Assembly (NCBI RefSeq): GCF_032050975.1
Contig: NZ_CP116967.1
Location: 3,035,001 to 3,099,000, forward strand
Length of the DNA stretch: 64,000 bases
Direction: 5' to 3'
From: Candidatus Nitrospira allomarina
GTDB lineage: Bacteria > Nitrospirota > Nitrospiria > Nitrospirales > UBA8639
Shown: piece by piece, positions 53,741-61,478 of the stretch
Layout: the number at the start of each line of letters is the position of its first letter
Position numbering within the stretch: the stretch's first letter is position 1
Position numbers and translations under genes: made by a program
Notes under the pieces: generated by a model
Told to the model about the DNA's origin: nothing
Database searches by the model: none
Seen by the model: the letters and a program-made list of their open reading frames with translations, nothing else

Positions 53741-54400
53741 TCAAGCTGTGGTGTTAATCAAATTGGCACGTTGAGAACTATACCACCGCATGACATCTTG
53801 ATTGGCGGGGTCTTGAGTAGAGGTAAATGAAAATTTGGTGCCAATGACTAAATCCACCGTGGGATCAACCCACTCAATCGTTCCGGAAAATTTGGAAAAG
53901 TGGCTAAATCCTGGCAAACGACAACTAATGTGGAGATGTGATGAAGAGACGAGTGGCCATGCGGAAGGTGCGACGCGAAACTGGCAACCCGTCGGGGAGA
54001 GATTGCTGAGCTGAACAGGTAGCACAGCAAGGATTTTTCCTTTGTCACTGAGTGGTCGAACGGCTCCAGTCATATTGACCGTCAAACGAGGAAATGAGCG
54101 AGGGTGTTGACGTGAAACGTTTGGTGGGGCACCTAATCGAATTGTCGGAGGCTGTGTGAGAATTTCTTGAATGACCGTTTCAAATTCATAAATGTCCTCA
54201 TCGATACATGAACGACCTTTACAGGGAATCCCGCAACTGAGACTGCTGAGTGCCGGATCTTTTGGGAGTGCACAAAGGAGGGAGTGATCCGCTCCCAGTC
54301 CCAATAAATAGGTTTGGATTAACAATTTTTCAGGTGTAGAGGGAAAGGTCAACCAAATGGAGTTTGAGCCGATGGATAGGTGCGGAGATGTCGAAAGCAT
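53741..54400 (-). CDS. PilZ-domain protein (YcgR-like), possible c-di-GMP effector
   Basis: A 219-residue soluble protein. Residues 1-90 resemble the N-terminal YcgR-type domain. From about 93 a PilZ domain follows, with the c-di-GMP-binding RxxxR (RQHPRSFPR) and the second motif NLSPTGCQF (D/NxSxxG), ending in GTKFSF. It is expected to bind cyclic di-GMP and adjust flagellar or surface behaviour. AAGGGAA precedes the ATG by about six bases. The FlgM-like gene lies 230 bases upstream on the same strand, which supports a motility link. Confidence 0.85.
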   Translation of the reverse strand: MLSTSPHLSIGSNSIWLTFPSTPEKLLIQTYLLGLGADHSLLCALPKDPALSSLSCGIPCKGRSCIDEDIYEFETVIQEILTQPPTIRLGAPPNVSRQHPRSFPRLTVNMTGAVRPLSDKGKILAVLPVQLSNLSPTGCQFRVAPSAWPLVSSSHLHISCRLPGFSHFSKFSGTIEWVDPTVDLVIGTKFSFTSTQDPANQDVMRWYSSQRANLINTTA

Positions 54401-54631
54401 GATTCCCTTTTCGGTTGTGTGAGGCCATGTTACAAGGCCAAATTCCGACCGACAAGATGAGGAGGGGAGAACGGAAAAGGACCGACCTTAATATACAAGA
54501 ACAGGCTAAAAACTCTAGAATGTTTTTTGAAGGCTTATCGCCCAGGTAGACGGACATTCCATCGGCTTGGAAGGGGAATAAGGGAAAGACTCTGCCGTTA
54601 AGCGGCAATGAAACTAATTTGTGGTTGGCGG

Positions 54632-54958
54632 TCAGGTTTCTTCTGGGTGGGGATGAAGTTCTTGAATGAGTGAATCCGCTAAATTTTCAGCAGAGATGAC
54701 ATAGTTCTGTGAGTCAATGGCCTGTTGGAAATGTGCGATTTTGTCTTGTCGAACATCCGGAATCTGAGACATTTGTTCGAGGTAAAAAGAATCTTTTCGG
54801 CTAGGAATGGAGGGGGATGTTCTGTCATCTTTGGCAGAGTTTGAAGCTAAAGCAGAAGCCTCTTGGCAATCATCGGGAGATGACAAGGCCATTTCCTTAG
54901 GAGGACACGATGGGACATCTCCTGGTGGTTTTGGTGGGATGGAGGAAAGTTGATTCAT
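54632..54958 (-). CDS. flgM: FlgM-like anti-sigma-28 factor
   Basis: A 108-residue protein with a disordered N-terminal half (Pro, Ser and Asp) and a C-terminal FlgM pattern: IPDVRQDKIAHFQQAIDSQNYVISAENLADSLIQEL. FlgM holds the flagellar sigma factor FliA inactive until the hook is complete and FlgM is secreted. No fliA, flagellar basal body or flagellin gene is in the window. The gene lies just before the PilZ-domain gene on the same strand. No clear ribosome site precedes its ATG. Confidence 0.75.
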   Translation of the reverse strand: MNQLSSIPPKPPGDVPSCPPKEMALSSPDDCQEASALASNSAKDDRTSPSIPSRKDSFYLEQMSQIPDVRQDKIAHFQQAIDSQNYVISAENLADSLIQELHPHPEET

Positions 54959-55110
54959 TGGTGGTTTAAGGGTACTCAGGATGAGATGGAATCTTAGTTA
55001 AAGATGAATAGAAGAATCAAATGGCATCGTCGTCCCTCTTGGCCGTCTAATTCTTTCGAGAAAATCCCTCCTCACCTTTTGAGCGGTTCTCATGGAGGAT
55101 TGAGATAATA

Positions 55111-56010
55111 ATGGAATATGTTGTGGGCGCCCGTATTCATCAATTGCAGACCATTGATCCAGGAGAAATCCGGTTGATCCAGTTAGCACTGCCTGAGGAA
55201 GTTGAGATAGCGGGAAAACTATACGCCCTCCGAGATACCATGCGTCCAGGAACAGCCTTTCTCGCAAAGCCCTGGGGAGACCGGACGGGCAAATATCGAA
55301 GACGGATGTATACCCGGTCAAATGCCTCCTTCAACGAGCCACGCTTGTTGGAGACGTTCATCAATTATACCCATCTCGAACAGTCTGATACCTCCAGTTG
55401 GTGGCAATCGGAAATGGCCACCGACTGGTTTGAGAAGGGAAAAACTGTAGAAGTTCGTCTGCAAATGGACGAAGAGAAGGGGAGCGCGTTGGTGTATGAA
55501 AATACCAAGGTATGTAAGGCTACGAATCTTCGCTTGGAAGACGATGGGATATGGGAGGGAATGCGAATGGTTTGTGTGGCCTTTGGCACGGGCATTACGC
55601 CATTCTTATCGTATGCCCGATATTTAAAAGCCAAAAATTTTGGTCGAAACGGAGGGAGAGTTGGAGCCCACCTGACGCTGGTGGTTAGTGTTCGCCATGA
55701 GGGGCAGTTAATGCTCCATGAGGAAATGGTTGCGCTTGAGCACCAATTCCCCGAACATTTTCGATATCAACCAGTTCTAACTCGATCCTGGCCGATTTCC
55801 TGGGGATATCCGAAAGGTCGAATCCAGCGAGTGGTACACTCCGTCTCCGGACACGAGCAAGTTGACATTTCACCGCTTCAAACTATTGTGCCGAAATTAG
55901 CTCAATCGCATTTACGGATATGTGGGAGCGTCACGGCCTGCCGGCAGCTCACTCTGGGGCTTGAACAAGGCGGGTTGGTTCCGCTGACGCTGCGCACGGA
56001 GTCCTGGTAG
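55111..56010 (+). CDS. Ferredoxin-NADP reductase-like flavin oxidoreductase
   Basis: A 299-residue FNR-superfamily protein. The FAD-binding site is RRRMYTRSNAS (RxYSxxS pattern with Thr for Ser), the nucleotide-binding site is MVCVAFGTGITPFLSYARYL, and a C-terminal block HLRICGSVTACRQL corresponds to the CGxxxM segment. It likely passes electrons between a pyridine nucleotide and a ferredoxin or other carrier in the cytoplasm. It lacks the aromatic C-terminal residue context of plant FNR, so partner and direction are open. GGAGG lies 12 bases before the ATG, a little far. It diverges from flgM and converges on a zinc-ribbon gene. Confidence 0.8.
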   Translation: MEYVVGARIHQLQTIDPGEIRLIQLALPEEVEIAGKLYALRDTMRPGTAFLAKPWGDRTGKYRRRMYTRSNASFNEPRLLETFINYTHLEQSDTSSWWQSEMATDWFEKGKTVEVRLQMDEEKGSALVYENTKVCKATNLRLEDDGIWEGMRMVCVAFGTGITPFLSYARYLKAKNFGRNGGRVGAHLTLVVSVRHEGQLMLHEEMVALEHQFPEHFRYQPVLTRSWPISWGYPKGRIQRVVHSVSGHEQVDISPLQTIVPKLAQSHLRICGSVTACRQLTLGLEQGGLVPLTLRTESW

Positions 56011-56057
56011 AAGAAATCCATGCTGAAAGACAGAGGAATTTGGTGTGGATGGATTCC

Positions 56058-56342
56058 CTATTCCCCTGCGGGCCGTGTAATGGAATCTGGAATCGTGACA
56101 TTTGGACGGCGTAATAAGCGAATCACAGGCCGACCAAGGAAGGTGTAATGTCCACAGATCAGACAGTGCAAGCTGAGTGTGACAAGAAGTTCCTGCTCCA
56201 ACTGTTCTAATTGTACTGTTCGCGACCCACATCGACAACAACGAGGATACTTGTCGGAGGAGGCCTTTTGGGTCAAGGTCTTTTTGGGAGAGGTCTTGCG
56301 TGACTTGCCGATTGGTTGGTCCGGCTGTGTTGACTTTTTCAT
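56058..56342 (-). CDS. Small basic zinc-ribbon protein
   Basis: A 94-residue protein starting MKKSTQPDQPIGKSRKTSPKK. The ATG at 56340-56342 has AAGGA eight bases before it; an upstream ATG at 56378 lacks one. After a Lys-rich disordered N-terminus, two Cys pairs (RCCRCGS and HCLICGHY), about 25 residues apart, form a zinc ribbon. The C-terminus is basic (RPVIRLLRRPN). This suggests nucleic-acid binding or a structural role; I do not recognise the family. It converges on the FNR-like gene. Confidence 0.6.
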   Translation of the reverse strand: MKKSTQPDQPIGKSRKTSPKKTLTQKASSDKYPRCCRCGSRTVQLEQLEQELLVTLSLHCLICGHYTFLGRPVIRLLRRPNVTIPDSITRPAGE

Positions 56343-56539
56343 GACTGAATCCTTGGTCAAGGTAATAGAAGAACCCATCTGGTTATAACCAATTCCTGTG
56401 CCAAAAATTCGGAGTAAAAAGTGACAGGAAAGTCCAAAAACGACCTAGAAATAGGGGAAAGGAGGCTGACACTGGGTAAAATTTTCCCGAGGAACAGGGT
56501 CAAAAATGCTGAGCTGACGTGCTGTTGGCCGACTAAAAT

Positions 56540-57010
56540 TTATTGACTGGGAATGGGAGTCGAGGGGCGAGAGAGGATGGCCTCAGAACGTAGGCGGAGA
56601 TTAGCTGCTTCCGATGGTCGATTCGCTGCTTGCAACATTCGAGCATATCGTTGAAGGATGGCTGCCACGTCCGGATGGTTTGGGCCATTCGCGGTTTCCT
56701 TTAATTTGAGGGCCCGTTCATATTGCGCAGCGGATTTGTCATATTCTTTCCGATCTTCGTAATAGGTGGCCAAACTATATAGACTACTTAGAAGCAGGGG
56801 ATTTCCCGGTCCTAACCCTTCAGCATGTTTAACCGTGGCCAATAACTGGTTTTCTAACGCAGGGGTGGGTGCTTCTCCGGTTATTGCCGGAAGCGAGGTC
56901 CGAGAAGAAGGCGAAGGTGTTTTTGAATGGGAGGTACATGCGCTGAGTAGGCCAATCAAAAGCGTGGTGGTCCACATCATCTTAAAAATAGATCGTATAT
57001 TCCGATTCAT
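56540..57010 (-). CDS. TPR-repeat predicted lipoprotein
   Basis: A 156-residue protein starting MNRNIRSIFKMMW, with a signal peptide ending in a lipobox GLLSAC. After a Ser/Pro linker come two to three tetratricopeptide-type repeats of the kinesin-light-chain style (LLLSSLYSLATYYEDRKEYDKSAAQYERALKL, PDVAAILQRYARMLQAANR). It is probably a periplasm-facing scaffold. The ATG at 57010 is preferred over 57034 because the signal peptide starts there. It diverges from the glycosyltransferase gene. Confidence 0.72.
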   Translation of the reverse strand: MNRNIRSIFKMMWTTTLLIGLLSACTSHSKTPSPSSRTSLPAITGEAPTPALENQLLATVKHAEGLGPGNPLLLSSLYSLATYYEDRKEYDKSAAQYERALKLKETANGPNHPDVAAILQRYARMLQAANRPSEAANLRLRSEAILSRPSTPIPSQ

Positions 57011-57172
57011 AGAATTACACCCTGACCAAGGCATCTTGAAAAAATCCCCGATTACGATTAGAAAGTCAGAAGTGATTCTATGAACTCTGAGCCTGTTCTC
57101 GCAAGTGAACTCCCCGGTTTATGATTTATCAAATACCAATTCATTGTGCTTTTTAATGGAGAAGAATACACG

Positions 57173-58261
57173 ATGACGGTCCTGTGGTGTTCGATTTCGG
57201 CCCATGGCTTTGGGCATGCCGCGCAATTAATGCCAATCTTGAATGAATTAGGTGGGGCGATTGAAGACCTGCATGTGATTCTACGCACCCAGGTCCCTGC
57301 TGATTTCTTTCAACGTCATCTCCGCGTGAGATGGGAGTTGCAGGATGTCCAACAAGATGTGGGATGTGTCCAGCGAGGGCCCTTGCATATTGATGTGGAG
57401 GAAACATGGAAGGCCTACACCAAATTTCACGCACAGTGGGAGTCCAAGGTTGAGGAGGAAGCTCAGGCCATCCGATTGTCCAAGGCGCGTCTGGTCATCT
57501 CCAATATTTCGCCTCTTGCCATAGCTGCCGCAGCTCAAGTGAAGTGCCCGGTGGTGGGAATTGCCTCGCTATCCTGGGATCGGGTGTTAGAGCCATTTGC
57601 CCAGGCCGATTCCGGTATACATCGTTCGATTCTCGAAACCATTCGTAACAGCTATGGGTTGGCAGACTTTCTCATCCGCCTTCATCCGGGTATCGAGATG
57701 CCGGCCTTTGGTTCGACGGTTGATGTAGGGCCTTCGGCACCCTTAAGAGAACCGAATGGATATGATCTGCGAAAAGCGTTGGGGGTGGAAGAGCATGAAT
57801 TGATAGTCCTCATTGCCTTTGGGGGTGTGCCGCTCAACCGTCTTCCGCTTAAGCAGATGTCCGCCATGGCCGGGTTCCACTTTTTAGTAAGCGACCTCCC
57901 ATCTTTTTCTTCTTATACCTCGGTGCATCGTGTCGAAGATCTTGCGATGCCATTTGGGGAAATCAGTCAACAGGCGGATATCATCATGACCAAGCCGGGG
58001 TATGGCACCGTGACCGCTGCGGTCCAGGATAAGACGGCACTGGTCTACGTCCGTCGACATAATTTCATTGACGAACAGAGTTTGGTGGAATATATCCATC
58101 GACACGGGCGAGGAATGGAGTTATCCCGTGATGACTTTGAATCGGGCAATTGGGAACCGACTCTTCGAGCTGTGCTTAAAGTAGCGGTTCCGTCTGTGGC
58201 ACATCCTTCACCGGGCACGGGTGACGTTGTTCATCAGTTAAAAACATATTTGTCGTGCTGA
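57173..58261 (+). CDS. GT-B-fold glycosyltransferase-like protein
   Basis: A 362-residue soluble protein. The N-terminal Rossmann half starts MTVLWCSISAHGFGHAAQLMPIL, a Gly/His-rich loop as in MurG/UGT-like GT-B enzymes. The C-terminal half carries VLIAFGGVPLNRLP and ADIIMTKPGYGTVTAAVQDK, the usual sugar-nucleotide site. Similar proteins are annotated as uncharacterised glycosyltransferases, and the N-terminal part of plant arabinokinases has the same type (from memory). Acceptor and donor are unknown. GGAGAAG lies eight bases before ATG 57173, which fixes the start. Confidence 0.75.
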   Translation: MTVLWCSISAHGFGHAAQLMPILNELGGAIEDLHVILRTQVPADFFQRHLRVRWELQDVQQDVGCVQRGPLHIDVEETWKAYTKFHAQWESKVEEEAQAIRLSKARLVISNISPLAIAAAAQVKCPVVGIASLSWDRVLEPFAQADSGIHRSILETIRNSYGLADFLIRLHPGIEMPAFGSTVDVGPSAPLREPNGYDLRKALGVEEHELIVLIAFGGVPLNRLPLKQMSAMAGFHFLVSDLPSFSSYTSVHRVEDLAMPFGEISQQADIIMTKPGYGTVTAAVQDKTALVYVRRHNFIDEQSLVEYIHRHGRGMELSRDDFESGNWEPTLRAVLKVAVPSVAHPSPGTGDVVHQLKTYLSC

Positions 58262-58284
58262 AGGAAAATGGGCCGGGGATCTTT

Positions 58285-58842
58285 TCAAGCACTATCCGGG
58301 ATCAGAGAGGGATAGGGAGAGACTGTAAGGGCCTCAATGGCATTGAAGACACGTGATGCATTCAATTCTCGTTCTTTCCAAAATACTCCGATCACTTCCA
58401 CGGAAAGATCCAGTGAAATCGACGGTGAGCCTTGCGTGCGATCGTGTTGACCAAAAACGACAATGGATTGTTCCCCCTCGACCAGACGAAAGACAAAGCG
58501 TATGGCTAACTCTGAGTCATCAAGGTGCATTTCCGGTTGGGTGATCACTCCACGAACGGCCACGAGACGTTGATGATAGGAATCTGGTTGACTCAACAGC
58601 ATGGCAATGGAGACGGGTTCGGGTGATGTGGTAAAAGTGGAGGAGGGGAGGCGGGCTGAGAGTTGGCAGAGGAGCCTGGGTGTGGGTGGTGCCGAGGCAA
58701 TTCTTTCAAGGGAAGCTTCCAAGGGAAATGCCGGTTGATGCGTAATGTCCGTCCCAACGAACAGGAAAGCATTCCATGCTCCAATTAACAGAACTTTTGA
58801 AAAAATGGTCATGAAGGAAAAGCTGTTTTTTAAAAATAACAT
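58285..58842 (-). CDS. Exported OB-fold-like protein of unknown function
   Basis: A 185-residue protein with an N-terminal hydrophobic segment (about residues 11-30), either signal peptide or anchor, followed by a Pro/Ser-rich linker. A C-terminal domain (VAVRGVITQPEMHLDDSELAIRF ... SIVVFGQHD ... VEVIGVFWKERELNASRVFNAIEAL) has the strand pattern of an OB fold. I do not recognise a family and no catalytic motif is visible. Start uncertain: ATG 58842 or ATG 58812, neither with a ribosome site. Confidence 0.55.
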   Translation of the reverse strand: MLFLKNSFSFMTIFSKVLLIGAWNAFLFVGTDITHQPAFPLEASLERIASAPPTPRLLCQLSARLPSSTFTTSPEPVSIAMLLSQPDSYHQRLVAVRGVITQPEMHLDDSELAIRFVFRLVEGEQSIVVFGQHDRTQGSPSISLDLSVEVIGVFWKERELNASRVFNAIEALTVSPYPSLIPDSA

Positions 58843-58923
58843 GCAGGGACGCGTTAACGTGGATATTCGCCAAAGTTACGCAAATAATCAGGTGAAGAAT
58901 TTTCTTCTGTAAGGAACATGTCA

Positions 58924-59601
58924 ATGCCAGTTGTCGATTATTATGAGGTTCTCGGTGTTGTTCTTCAAGCATCGCAAGATGAGATAAAAAAAGCCTATCG
59001 CGCATTAGCCCTTCAGTATCATCCTGACCGCAATCGAGGAAATCGTCAGGCCGAACAAAAAATTCGTGAAGTCAATGCAGCCTATGAAATCTTGGGTGAT
59101 CCGGATGCCAGAAAAACGTATGATCGAATGCGTTTGGGCTATGTCGAGCCGATGGTCCACCGACGGGATAGGGATCCGGATCCCGAGCCGGAAGAATCCA
59201 TTTCTCCGTCGGTGGTACTACAACGAATGGAAGAAACCCTTCGAGAGGAATCCCGCAAACAGCTGTTTATGGTCTTGATACGCAATACACAAAGAATCAA
59301 AGAAGAATTAGGTATTATTCGGGAAAGGGTCATTCGTGCCCAGGGATATGATACCTTTCTGGAGAAAATTGTCATGCAGCGAGGCCAGGAAGCGTTAGAT
59401 GAACTCGTGTCCGTGGAACTCAAACAGCGCCGAGAGCGACTCGTAGACGTAGCCGTGGAGATGGTGTGCTCGGCCGTTCCAGGTTCGTTTCGAGGCGAAG
59501 AGCAAATGGATCAGGTACGACGAAGTTTAGGACAGGCGTATCAGGAAGGATGGATCCAAGGATACGAACAAGCTTGTGAACTCCTCTACGAGCGCCGGTA
59601 A
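58924..59601 (+). CDS. J-domain co-chaperone-like protein
   Basis: A 225-residue protein. An N-terminal J domain with intact HPD ([26 protein letters not shown]..., [27 protein letters not shown]) is followed by a charged linker ([12 protein letters not shown]). A C-terminal helical domain of about 130 residues ([52 protein letters not shown]) is unlike DnaJ: it has no Gly/Phe region or zinc finger. It should activate DnaK for a special client. Of two ATGs six bases apart, 58924 has the better spacing (eight bases) to AAGGA and begins the family-like sequence. Confidence 0.85.
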   Translation: MPVVDYYEVLGVVLQASQDEIKKAYRALALQYHPDRNRGNRQAEQKIREVNAAYEILGDPDARKTYDRMRLGYVEPMVHRRDRDPDPEPEESISPSVVLQRMEETLREESRKQLFMVLIRNTQRIKEELGIIRERVIRAQGYDTFLEKIVMQRGQEALDELVSVELKQRRERLVDVAVEMVCSAVPGSFRGEEQMDQVRRSLGQAYQEGWIQGYEQACELLYERR

Positions 59602-59740
59602 TCAGGACGGATACATTGAGAAAAGCACAAATGGGAGTGGCTAAGGGAAATGATCAACAATGAGGAGACAAGTCTTATTCAGAATCCGATACCAGCAAAT
59701 GGGACGCTCCATTTGCCGGATTATCGCCGTTTCGCAATCC

Positions 59741-59995
59741 TCAGCGATCAAAGGGAGAAGAGGGTTGCTGGAAGGGATTGCCTTTTGAGGGGTGATGCCT
59801 TGATGTGGACAATGCCTGAGCCTCCTTCGACAAGGTCACCTGGTCCTGGATGGGAGAGGGGGCACCTCGTTCCCGATGGCTTTTGGCTTTGCCACTCTCC
59901 TCATCGGAGCTCACGGCGGTCACCTGTTTTCGTGAATGATCCCCCGATGATGCGGGTTGCAGAAATTGAATAGCTCCTACTTCCGGTAATGTCAT
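59741..59995 (-). CDS. 84-residue disordered protein of unknown function
   Basis: Starts MTLPEVGAIQFLQP. The ATG at 59993-59995 is preceded by AAAGGAG at nine bases, a near-ideal site, which supports this gene over the overlapping plus-strand frame at 59650-59973. The protein is rich in Ser, Gln, Lys and Pro and likely disordered. A DQVTLSKEAQALS segment resembles short motifs seen near the N-termini of FlgM-like and other flagella-associated small proteins (weak resemblance). Function unknown. Confidence 0.55.
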   Translation of the reverse strand: MTLPEVGAIQFLQPASSGDHSRKQVTAVSSDEESGKAKSHRERGAPSPIQDQVTLSKEAQALSTSRHHPSKGNPFQQPSSPFDR

Positions 59996-60430
59996 GGTCA
60001 GTACTCCTTTGCTCTTCTGAATAAGTTCGAGACTCCCATTACAATCTCTGTATCGGTATGTGCCCATAATGCTTGCGGCGCGAGAATGGGTGGATTTTAT
60101 GAAATGGCATAGAACGTGAGCTATTTGCCAAAAAGGGCAAGGAACTCATTGGGATGCTCACCACACCAATAACGAGTGGATGGGCTAGGGGAGCAACAGG
60201 CATGTCAAAACAATGGTGTAACCGGAATACCTTTGAAGTCGAACGATACCAAGAAAAGATCAGGTTAATTGATCGTGTGCCTCCCTTTCATGAAATCCAC
60301 CAGTCTCTCACTACCTCCCGATTATTGTGTATATAGGGAAAATGGTGTTTGCATTTAGCAGGAATCGTTCAAAACCAACTGATCTATCCCCCCTTCGTTT
60401 CCTGACAGATTCGCTAAAAGACTTGGGGGA
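59996..60430. other. Intergenic region, nothing recognised
   Basis: About 430 bases between two minus-strand genes. Only short, unlikely frames. A sequence TTAATTGATC near 60265 is palindromic-looking, but no regulator can be assigned. Confidence 0.35.
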
Positions 60431-61219
60431 TCAGAGGTCCTTGAAATGCGGAGTGCGCTTTTCTAGAAAGGCTGCCAGCCCTTCTTGTTTATCTTCGGAT
60501 TCGCAAAGTTCTCCAAACAAGGTTGCTTCTACCAGCAAACCCTCACGAAGTTTCAAATCCGATCCCCTCTGAATGGCCTGAAGGGCTGCTCGAACAGCAC
60601 TTTGACTTTTTGAGGCAATCCGACTGGCAAGTCCGATAGCCTGCGGCATCAAATCTTTATCAGAGAAAACCTCAGACATCAGTCCACATGTTTTGCCATC
60701 CTCTGCTGAGAGCGAATCCCCCGTCAAAATCATTTCAGTAGCTTTCGATTGGCCGATGAGGCGAAGCAGGCGTTGGGTCCCGCCGAACCCAGGGATCAGA
60801 CCAAGATTAACCTCCGGTAGCCCGAGCTGAATTCCTTCAGCAGCTAATCGGAGATGACAACACAATGCCAATTCCAAGCCTCCGCCGAGGCAGATGCCAT
60901 TGATGGCTGCGATAATCGGTTTTGGCGAAGCCGCGATTTTATTAAAAATTCTTTGGCCGGTGAGGGCCAGTTTTTTCCCTTTTGGCTTGGATCCGATTTC
61001 TGCCAACATCCGGATATCGGCTCCTGCAATGAAAAACCGTCCTGTTCCGGTGATGATGATGACCTTGACTGGATCATGATTGGCCAGATCGTCCAGGGTT
61101 GATTCGAGTTCACTAATCCCTTGGGGTGTAAGCACATTTGCGGGAGGATGGTTGATCGTCACCGTCGCGACATGATCTGCCGGGTGTTCGGTTAGCCATA
61201 TGCGAGGAAGTCCACTCAT
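60431..61219 (-). CDS. Enoyl-CoA hydratase/isomerase family protein
   Basis: A 262-residue crotonase-fold protein. The oxyanion-hole and CoA-binding region is RFFIAGADIRMLAEI and AAINGICLGGGLELALCC. Both catalytic Glu positions of true hydratases are present (GGGLELAL and LGLPEVNLGLIPGFGGTQRL), so hydration of 2-enoyl-CoA in fatty acid or related acyl degradation is likely. GAGGAG lies eight bases before ATG 61217-61219, so I use that start and not the upstream one at 61261. It is divergent from the acyl-CoA dehydrogenase gene, its natural partner in beta-oxidation. Confidence 0.92.
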   Translation of the reverse strand: MSGLPRIWLTEHPADHVATVTINHPPANVLTPQGISELESTLDDLANHDPVKVIIITGTGRFFIAGADIRMLAEIGSKPKGKKLALTGQRIFNKIAASPKPIIAAINGICLGGGLELALCCHLRLAAEGIQLGLPEVNLGLIPGFGGTQRLLRLIGQSKATEMILTGDSLSAEDGKTCGLMSEVFSDKDLMPQAIGLASRIASKSQSAVRAALQAIQRGSDLKLREGLLVEATLFGELCESEDKQEGLAAFLEKRTPHFKDL

Positions 61220-61261
61220 GGTCTTGTCTCCTCTGGAGAGTCGTGCATCTTTGGCCTGCAT

Positions 61262-61478
61262 GCCATAGCCGAAGCCTTAAGCCATACTTTAATAATATAA
61301 ATTTATTATAACATAATGATAGAATATTATTAGTTTAATATCATTAGTTGCGGACTGTAAAAAAGAAAATTTTTTTAAAAGACCATCTGGCTGAAAAACC
61401 TATCTAGAATCCTGCGAGAATTCTAGAGTCAGTAGTAAAACTGGTTTCCCTCAGAATTCATAGTAAGGAGGTCAGGAC
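61262..61478. promoter_or_regulatory. AT-rich divergent control region between the acyl-CoA genes
   Basis: About 200 bases. 61285-61375 is almost entirely A/T, with a perfect ATAAATTTAT palindrome near 61298-61307 and more T/A-rich pseudo-symmetry, contrasting sharply with the GC-richer dehydrogenase gene. It probably holds both promoters and binding sites for a regulator. AAGGAGG (61464-61470) is the dehydrogenase ribosome site. Confidence 0.45.

Noticed and set aside
54998-55321. 107-residue minus-strand frame
   Set aside because: It lies antisense over the start of the FNR-like gene, which has clear cofactor motifs; no ribosome site or domain is seen.
59650-59973. 107-residue plus-strand frame
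   Set aside because: The minus-strand frame 59741-59995 in the same place has a near-ideal ribosome site and better protein character.
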